Source: Mycobacterium sp. (lineage in GTDB: Bacteria > Actinomycetota > Actinomycetes > Mycobacteriales > Mycobacteriaceae). Taken from it: 10,841 nt of DNA. Of this stretch, positions 6,693-10,841 are shown one piece after another (position 1 is the stretch's first letter; the number at the start of each line of letters is the position of its first letter). Under the pieces are notes generated by a model. That model was not told the origin of the DNA. It ran no database searches and saw only the letters and a program-made list of their open reading frames with translations. Location: the NCBI GenBank assembly GCA_029256565.1, contig JAQSXQ010000037.1, forward strand, positions 1 to 10,841, read 5' to 3'. The position numbers were made by a program, and so were the translations under genes.

Positions 6693-7432
6693 TGCGCAGA
6701 CCGTCGATACCCCGTCCGGGGCCCCAGCCCGGGGTGAAGGTCGACGCGCGCAGCGAACGCTGGCGGGAGCACCGCAAGAAGGTCCGTTCGGAGATCGTCG
6801 ATGCGGCATTTCGGGCCATCGACACCCTCGGTCCCGAGGTGAGCCTGCGCGAGATCGCCGAGGAAGCCGGCACCGCCAAGCCGAAGATCTATCGCCACTT
6901 CACCGACAAGTCGGACCTGTTCCAGGCGATCGGCGAGCGGCTGCGGGACATGCTGTGGGCGGCGATCTTCCCGCACATCGACATAGCCAAGGATCCCGCC
7001 AGGGAGGTGATCCGGCGCAGCGTCGAGCAGTACGTCCTGCTGGTCGATCAGCATCCCAACGTCTGCCGATTCCTGATCCAGGGGCGGTTCGCCGAGCAGA
7101 GCGAGTCGACGATGCGCGCGCTCAACGAGGGCCGCGAGGTCACGCTGGCGATGGCGAGCATGTTCAGCAATGAACTACGCGAGATGGAACTCGACAGCGC
7201 CGCGATCGAGCTGGCCGCCTACACCACCTATGGGTCGGCGGCGGCCGCCACCGATTGGTGGCTCGGGCCTCAGGTGGACAGCGAGCGCCGGATGCCACGC
7301 GAGCAATTCGTCGGGTACATGGCGACGATCATGCTGGGCGCCATCCACGGCACGTGCGAGCTGCTCGGCATCAAGATCGACGCCGAACTGCCGCTGCACG
7401 AAGGCGTGCAGCGCCGCGAATCCGTCGCCTGA
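6692..7432 (+). CDS. TetR-family regulator, Rv3050c-like
   Basis: A 246-residue protein from GTG 6692. After a Pro/Arg-rich leader comes KVDARSERWREHRKKVRSE and a TetR helix-turn-helix at about residues 30-76 (SLREIAEEAGTAKPKIYRHF). The C-terminal part is all-helical and resembles a mycobacterial regulator beside a flavin monooxygenase and nrdF2 in M. tuberculosis (Rv3050c, from memory of similar length). GTG 6692 is preferred over GTG 6734 because it keeps the conserved PRPGPQPGVKVDAR leader and falls exactly where a leaderless transcript would begin. It precedes the monooxygenase by 36 bases on the same strand and diverges from the FAD oxidoreductase, so either or both may be targets. The inducer is unknown; a ketone or hydrophobic substrate of the monooxygenase is a guess. 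Confidence 0.9.
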   Translation: MRRPSIPRPGPQPGVKVDARSERWREHRKKVRSEIVDAAFRAIDTLGPEVSLREIAEEAGTAKPKIYRHFTDKSDLFQAIGERLRDMLWAAIFPHIDIAKDPAREVIRRSVEQYVLLVDQHPNVCRFLIQGRFAEQSESTMRALNEGREVTLAMASMFSNELREMELDSAAIELAAYTTYGSAAAATDWWLGPQVDSERRMPREQFVGYMATIMLGAIHGTCELLGIKIDAELPLHEGVQRRESVA

Positions 7433-7461
7433 TACCCGGTACCCGGGTTCCCAGGTATTCT
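7432..7461 (+). promoter_or_regulatory. Imperfect palindrome and -10 element before the monooxygenase gene
   Basis: From 7432 to 7458 the DNA forms a 27-bp imperfect palindrome centred at 7445, with outer arms ATACC and GGTAT and 10 of 13 pairs symmetric. Its right arm overlaps TATTCT (7456-7461), a TANNNT-type -10 element. Start of transcription would fall at about 7468-7469, so the monooxygenase mRNA would be leaderless; no Shine-Dalgarno site precedes its ATG. The central GGTACC resembles the repeats before the TetR gene, so the same regulator may bind both. The left arm starts on the last base of the TetR stop codon. Confidence 0.6.
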
Positions 7462-7468
7462 GGTCGGC

Positions 7469-8974
7469 ATGACCGTAGCCGCTCAGGCCGACGACACGTC
7501 CGTCCGCTCCACCCCCGTCCGCACCCGCGCACTCATCATCGGCACCGGATTCTCCGGGCTGGGCATGGCCATCGCACTGCAGAAGCAAAACGTCGACTTC
7601 CTCATCCTCGAGAAGGCCAATGACATCGGCGGCACCTGGCGCGACAACACCTACCCGGGTTGTGCCTGCGACATCCCGTCGCACATGTACTCCTTCTCCT
7701 TCGAGCCCAAGCCGGACTGGCGCCACATGTGGTCGTTACAGCCCGAGATCTTCGACTACCTCAAGGGCGTCGCCGACAAGTACGGCCTGCGCCGCTACGT
7801 CCGGTTCGACTCCCACGTCGAGCGCGCGCACTGGGACGAGGACGAGTCGGCGTGGCACGTCTTCACCGCCGACGGCGACGAGTACGTCGCACAGTTCCTG
7901 ATCTCGGGCGCCGGGGCACTGCACATTCCGCTGGTGCCCGAATTCGCCGGGCTCGACGAGTTCGAGGGGGAGTCCTTCCACTCGGCGCAGTGGAATCACG
8001 ACGTCGACATCGCCGGCAAGCGCGTCGCGGTGATCGGCACCGGCGCCAGCGCGATCCAGCTGGTGCCCGCCATCGTCGATCAGGTGGCCGAGCTGCAGGT
8101 CTACCAGCGCACCCCGCCGTGGGTGATGCCACGGCCCAACAATGCGCTGCCCGAGTGGATCCGGCGCGTGTTCACCGAGGTTCCAGGCACCAGGGCGCTG
8201 ACCCGGCTTGGCATCTACTGGGCCCACGAGGTGGTCGGCTTCGGCATGACCAAGCAGCCGGCTCTGTTGCGCGTCGGGTCGTGGCTCGGCAAGTGGAACA
8301 TCCGCCGCAGCGTGAAGGACCGCGAACTGCGCCGCAAGCTCACGCCGGACTACCGCGCGGGCTGCAAGCGCATCCTGAACTCCGACACGTACTACGGCGG
8401 CATCGCGAACCCGAAGACCGAGGTGGTCACCGACCGCATCGACCGGTTCACGGCCAACGGGATCGTGACCGCCGACGGCCGCGAGCGCCCCGTGGACGTC
8501 GTGGTGTTCGCCACCGGCTTCCACGTGACCGACTCCTACACCTACGTCGACATCAAGGGCCCCGGCGGCGAGGACCTGGTGGACCGGTGGAACCGGGAGG
8601 GCGTCGAGGCGCACCGCGGCATTGCCGTCGCCGACATGCCCAACCTGTTCTTCCTGCTCGGTCCGAACACCGGTCTCGGGCACAACTCGGTGGTGTTCAT
8701 GATCGAGGCGCAGATCCGCTACGTCGCCCAGGCCATCGCCGCCGTGGACAAGGCCGGCGTCAAGGCGCTGGCGCCCAAGCGCAGCGCACAGGACGAGTTC
8801 AACCGGCAGTTGCACGCCGATCTGGACAGGTCGGTGTGGAGCACGGGCGGCTGCAGTAGCTGGTACATGGACGAGCACGGCAGGAACCGCACGCTGTGGG
8901 GCGGGATGACCTGGCAGTACTGGCTGGCAACCCGTCGCCTGCGTCGCTCGGAGTTCACCTTCTCCGGACGCTGA
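7469..8974 (+). CDS. Baeyer-Villiger-type FAD/NADPH monooxygenase, Rv3049c-like
   Basis: A 501-residue class B flavin monooxygenase. The FAD Rossmann motif GTGFSGLG starts at residue 25, LEKANDIGGTWRDNTYPGCACD follows at 47-68, and the Baeyer-Villiger fingerprint FxGxxxHxxxW is met by Phe165, Gly167, His171 and Trp175. The NADPH Rossmann motif GTGASA is at 190-195, and the ATGFH motif is in the C-terminal part. Such enzymes insert oxygen next to a ketone or oxidise sulfur or nitrogen, as EthA does with thioamide drugs; the natural substrate is unknown. ATG 7469 is chosen for its N-terminus and for the -10 element just upstream. The order TetR-monooxygenase-nrdF matches the Rv3050c-Rv3049c-nrdF2 region, so it is more likely an Rv3049c counterpart than EthA. 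It may be expressed alone or read through from the TetR promoter. Confidence 0.94.
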   Translation: MTVAAQADDTSVRSTPVRTRALIIGTGFSGLGMAIALQKQNVDFLILEKANDIGGTWRDNTYPGCACDIPSHMYSFSFEPKPDWRHMWSLQPEIFDYLKGVADKYGLRRYVRFDSHVERAHWDEDESAWHVFTADGDEYVAQFLISGAGALHIPLVPEFAGLDEFEGESFHSAQWNHDVDIAGKRVAVIGTGASAIQLVPAIVDQVAELQVYQRTPPWVMPRPNNALPEWIRRVFTEVPGTRALTRLGIYWAHEVVGFGMTKQPALLRVGSWLGKWNIRRSVKDRELRRKLTPDYRAGCKRILNSDTYYGGIANPKTEVVTDRIDRFTANGIVTADGRERPVDVVVFATGFHVTDSYTYVDIKGPGGEDLVDRWNREGVEAHRGIAVADMPNLFFLLGPNTGLGHNSVVFMIEAQIRYVAQAIAAVDKAGVKALAPKRSAQDEFNRQLHADLDRSVWSTGGCSSWYMDEHGRNRTLWGGMTWQYWLATRRLRRSEFTFSGR

Positions 8975-8982
8975 CGAACGGT

Positions 8983-9000
8983 TCGCGTCACGACACGCGA
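8983..9000 (+). terminator. Possible hairpin after the monooxygenase gene
   Basis: TCGCGT (8983-8988) pairs with ACGCGA (8995-9000) around a 6-base loop, nine bases after the monooxygenase stop. There is no following T-run, which is common for mycobacterial hairpin terminators but leaves the call weak. It abuts the first NrdR-like box. Confidence 0.3.
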
Positions 9001-9048
9001 CCACAAGTGGTTGTGTTCTCCCGCGATGTCGGACCCCAGGGGTAGTGT
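9001..9048 (+). promoter_or_regulatory. Paired NrdR-box-like sites and -10 element upstream of nrdF
   Basis: Two 16-base sites occur at 9001-9016 (CCACAAGTGGTTGTGT) and 9033-9048 (ACCCCAGGGGTAGTGT). They match each other at 11 of 16 positions and start 32 bases apart, three helical turns. Each resembles the known NrdR box (about acaCwAtATaTwgtg) at its CAC and GTG ends, though not at the AT-rich centre. NrdR is the ATP/dATP-sensing repressor of ribonucleotide reductase genes and typically binds paired boxes spaced by whole turns. TAGTGT at 9043-9048, inside the second box, is a good -10 element, so bound repressor would block transcription. Confidence 0.6.
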
Positions 9049-9107
9049 CGCCTTCAGCTGGCCAAGTCGTCTCGGCGACAACTCTTCTGCAGTGAAATGG
9101 GGTTCTG

Positions 9108-9906
9108 GTGTCCGAAGGAATCAAGCTGGTCGACCGCGTCTCGGCGATCAACTGGAACCGCGTCCCCGACGAGAAGGACGCCGAGGTCTGGGAACGCCTG
9201 ACCGGTAACTTCTGGTTGCCGGAGAAGGTGCCGGTGTCCAACGACATCCCGTCCTGGGGCACGCTGACCGAGCACGAGAAGCAGCTCACCATGCGGGTCT
9301 TCACCGGGCTGACGCTGCTCGACACGATCCAGGGCACCGTCGGCGCCGTGAGCCTGATCCCGGACGCGCTGACCCCGCACGAAGAGGCGGTGTACACCAA
9401 CATCGCGTTCATGGAGTCGGTGCACGCGAAGAGCTACAGCAACATCTTCTCGACGCTGTGCTCGACGGTCGACATCGACGAGGCGTTCCGCTGGTCGGAG
9501 GAGAACCCGAATCTGCAGCGCAAGGCGCAGATCGTCATGGACTTCTACAAGGGCCGCCTCATCATTCGCGACGAGGCCGTGCACGGCTACTACATCGGCT
9601 ACAAGTTCCAGAAGGGCCTCGCGCTCGCCGACGACGCCCGCAAGGCCGAACTCAAGGACTACACCTACGAACTGCTCTTCGAGCTGTACGACAACGAGGT
9701 GGAGTACACCCAGGACCTCTACGACGGGGTCGGGCTGACCGAGGACGTCAAGAAGTTCTTGCGCTACAACGCCAACAAGGCGCTGATGAACCTCGGCTAC
9801 GAGGCGCTGTTCCCCAAGGACGAGACCGACGTCAACCCGGCGCTCGGGGTCGAGCTACGTCATCGGCAAGGCCGTCAACACCACTGACGAGGACTGGGAC
9901 TTCTAA
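9108..9906 (+). pseudogene. nrdF: Class Ib ribonucleotide reductase small subunit NrdF (nrdF2-like), two internal deletions
   Basis: The conserved start (LVDRVSAINWNR), NDIPSWGTLTEHEKQLTMRV and MESVHAKSYSNIFSTLCST identify the small (R2) subunit that makes the tyrosyl radical for dNTP synthesis with NrdE. Asp72, Glu103, His106, the radical Tyr110, and a later Glu156 and His159 (RDEAVHGYY) are present. Between Gly149 and Arg150 (9554/9555) about 41 residues expected from mycobacterial NrdF2 are missing in frame, including the LLESFLFYSGF helix with one metal-ligand Glu. After NPA at 9842 a second loss of about 53 bases shifts the frame: the open frame ends at 9887 with an aberrant tail, while the proper SSYVIGKAV...DEDWDF tail runs at 9844-9906 in another frame. 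Full length should be about 320 residues; the open product is 259. GTG 9108 is the start; AATGGGG upstream is a modest ribosome-binding site. As read, it should be inactive. Confidence 0.85.
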
Positions 9907-9938
9907 CCGGCCGGTCGAGCTGAGCCCTGGAGGCGACG

Positions 9939-10442
9939 ATGGCCGAGTTGAACGAGCGTGAACGGCAAGCCCTGGAGTCCTACCGCCGATACGTCGCGCA
10001 GCGGGAACTCTGCGTGACGGGGGAGGCGCCGTGGTCGACGATCGGCGCCTGGTTCACCGAGGATGCGGTCTTCATCGATCCGGCCTGGGGCCGGGTGCAG
10101 GGTCGTGACGAGATCACCCGCTACCTCGACCACTCGATGGCCGGCTTCCAGGGTTGGACCTTCCCTGAGGAGTGGACGATGGTCGACGGCGACCGTCTGG
10201 TGACGTACTGGTGGAATCGGCTGCCCGGCAGTCGCGCCGACGGATCCCACTATCAGGCGCCGGCGTTCTCGCTGCTCCACCACGCGGGTGACGGGCTCTT
10301 CGACTACGAGTTGGACGTGCTGAACATCGCCGAGATCGGCGAGCTGATCGGCGAATCCGCGTGGATGCCGGGTCCCGGGATGTCGATTCCCGGAGCCCAT
10401 CCCGATCGGAACATCACCCCACCGCGCCTCGCCTCACCCTGA
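9939..10442 (+). CDS. NTF2-like / SnoaL-like family protein
   Basis: A 167-residue protein that looks like an alpha+beta cone-fold (NTF2-like) member: an N-terminal helix with a YRRYVAQRE segment, then WSTIGAWFTEDAVFIDPAWG, VQGRDEITRYLDHSM and the strand-rich WTMVDGDRLVTYWWNRLPG, ending in a Pro-rich tail. The FTEDAVFIDP and GRDEI motifs are typical of SnoaL/limonene-epoxide-hydrolase-type proteins, a family including isomerases, hydrolases and catalytically silent binders; no specific substrate can be assigned. ATG 9939 follows GGAGG at 9929-9933 with a 5-base spacer. It lies 32 bases after the nrdF stop, so it may be co-transcribed. No counterpart to it next to nrdF2 in M. tuberculosis is recalled, so the colinearity probably ends here. 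Confidence 0.82.
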   Translation: MAELNERERQALESYRRYVAQRELCVTGEAPWSTIGAWFTEDAVFIDPAWGRVQGRDEITRYLDHSMAGFQGWTFPEEWTMVDGDRLVTYWWNRLPGSRADGSHYQAPAFSLLHHAGDGLFDYELDVLNIAEIGELIGESAWMPGPGMSIPGAHPDRNITPPRLASP

Positions 10443-10480
10443 CGGCGACGCATCGGCTGCGCGTGACAGCGACAGCGATC

Positions 10481-10510
10481 TTGACAGTGACTCTCACGCG
10501 GGCTTTGAAT
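10481..10510 (+). promoter_or_regulatory. Promoter for the DapB-like dehydrogenase, leaderless type
   Basis: TTGACA at 10481-10486 is a perfect -35 hexamer. TTGAAT at 10505-10510 follows with an 18-base spacer and is a fair -10. Start of transcription would fall at about 10516-10517, on the ATG of the next gene, and no Shine-Dalgarno site is present before that ATG, consistent with a leaderless mRNA. Confidence 0.6.
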
Positions 10511-10515
10511 GAGCC

Positions 10516-10841
10516 ATGGCGATTCGAGTGGTGCAGTGGGCAACGGGTGGGGTCGGCAAGGCGGCCATCGAGGCGGTCCTAGCTCATCCCGACCTCGAAC
10601 TCGCGGGCGCGTGGGTGCACTCGGAGGCGAAGGACGGCAAGGACGTCGGCGAACTCGTCGGTCTGGACCCGATCGGCATCGCCGCCACCACCAGCGCGGA
10701 GGAGATACTCGCTCTCGACGCCGACTGCGTGGTCTACAGCCCACTACTCCCCATCGAGGACGAGGTGGTGGCGCTCCTCCGTTCCGGCAAGAACGTGGTG
10801 ACGCCCGTGGGTTGGGTCTACCCCGACCTGGCGAACTGCGG
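10516..10841 (+). CDS. DapB-like NAD(P)-binding dehydrogenase, N-terminal part
   Basis: A gene running off the right edge; about 108 codons are visible from ATG 10516. It opens with MAIRVVQWATGGVGKAAIEAVLAHPDLELAGAWV, a beta-alpha-beta dinucleotide-binding unit with the WATGGVGK glycine motif, then KDVGELVGLDPIGIAATTSAEEILALDADCVVYSP and GKNVVTPVGW. This matches proteins usually annotated as dihydrodipicolinate-reductase-like or NAD(P)H-dependent amine dehydrogenases, common in multiple copies in mycobacteria. It is not typical DapB: the lysine-pathway enzyme has different signatures, and the C-terminus cannot be checked. Its own promoter lies directly upstream, so it is probably a separate unit from nrdF and the NTF2-like gene. 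Confidence 0.85.
   Translation, partial: MAIRVVQWATGGVGKAAIEAVLAHPDLELAGAWVHSEAKDGKDVGELVGLDPIGIAATTSAEEILALDADCVVYSPLLPIEDEVVALLRSGKNVVTPVGWVYPDLANC

Noticed and set aside
7469..8974. Monooxygenase as EthA with its TetR neighbour as EthR
   Set aside because: EthR and EthA genes are divergent in M. tuberculosis; here the two genes are on one strand and lie beside nrdF, matching Rv3050c-Rv3049c instead.
7736..9412. Long minus-strand open frames opposite the monooxygenase and nrdF genes
   Set aside because: They mirror the codon bias of GC-rich coding strands, lack recognisable domains, and cover genes with clear motifs.
1..10841. CRISPR arrays, tRNA or rRNA genes, insertion sequences, phage genes
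   Set aside because: No spaced repeat series, cloverleaf-like sequence, transposase or integrase motif was seen on either strand.

Overview
The window looks like chromosomal DNA of a mycobacterium, probably a fast-growing Mycolicibacterium-type species. It is GC-rich throughout, uses GTG and TTG starts, has several promoters placed so that the mRNA would begin at the start codon (leaderless), and carries a TetR regulator - Baeyer-Villiger-type monooxygenase - nrdF order that, from memory, matches Rv3050c-Rv3049c-nrdF2 (Rv3048c) of M. tuberculosis. No tRNA, rRNA, insertion sequence, phage gene or CRISPR array was seen.

Left part (1-1883): the C-terminus of a LysR-type regulator, a small cupin gene that appears broken near its 5' end, and, on the minus strand, an SDR oxidoreductase followed by a VOC/glyoxalase-like gene that appears frameshifted. 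Centre (1884-5373): the SDR diverges from a plus-strand cluster of an oligopeptide-type (family 5) solute-binding lipoprotein, a TetR regulator and an agmatinase/arginase-family ureohydrolase. The divergent gap holds a strong 25-bp interrupted palindrome, a good operator candidate. No permease or ATPase gene accompanies the binding protein here. Right-centre (5381-8974): a minus-strand geranylgeranyl-reductase-like FAD enzyme diverges from a TetR regulator and a flavin monooxygenase; both of the latter have leaderless-type promoters overlapped by palindromes. Right end (8975-10841): paired NrdR-box-like sites, nrdF (class Ib ribonucleotide reductase small subunit) with two internal deletions, an NTF2/SnoaL-like gene, and the start of a DapB-like NAD(P)-binding dehydrogenase.

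The most striking feature is damage. Four lesions in three genes (cupin, VOC, nrdF) lie among neighbours that look fully intact. The nrdF lesions remove a segment that should carry one di-metal ligand, and put the conserved C-terminal R1-binding tail out of frame. Either this genome relies on another nrdF copy, or the sequence has local assembly or editing losses. No clearly new biological system is visible; the best candidate for new biology is the binding protein-TetR-ureohydrolase cluster and its palindrome.
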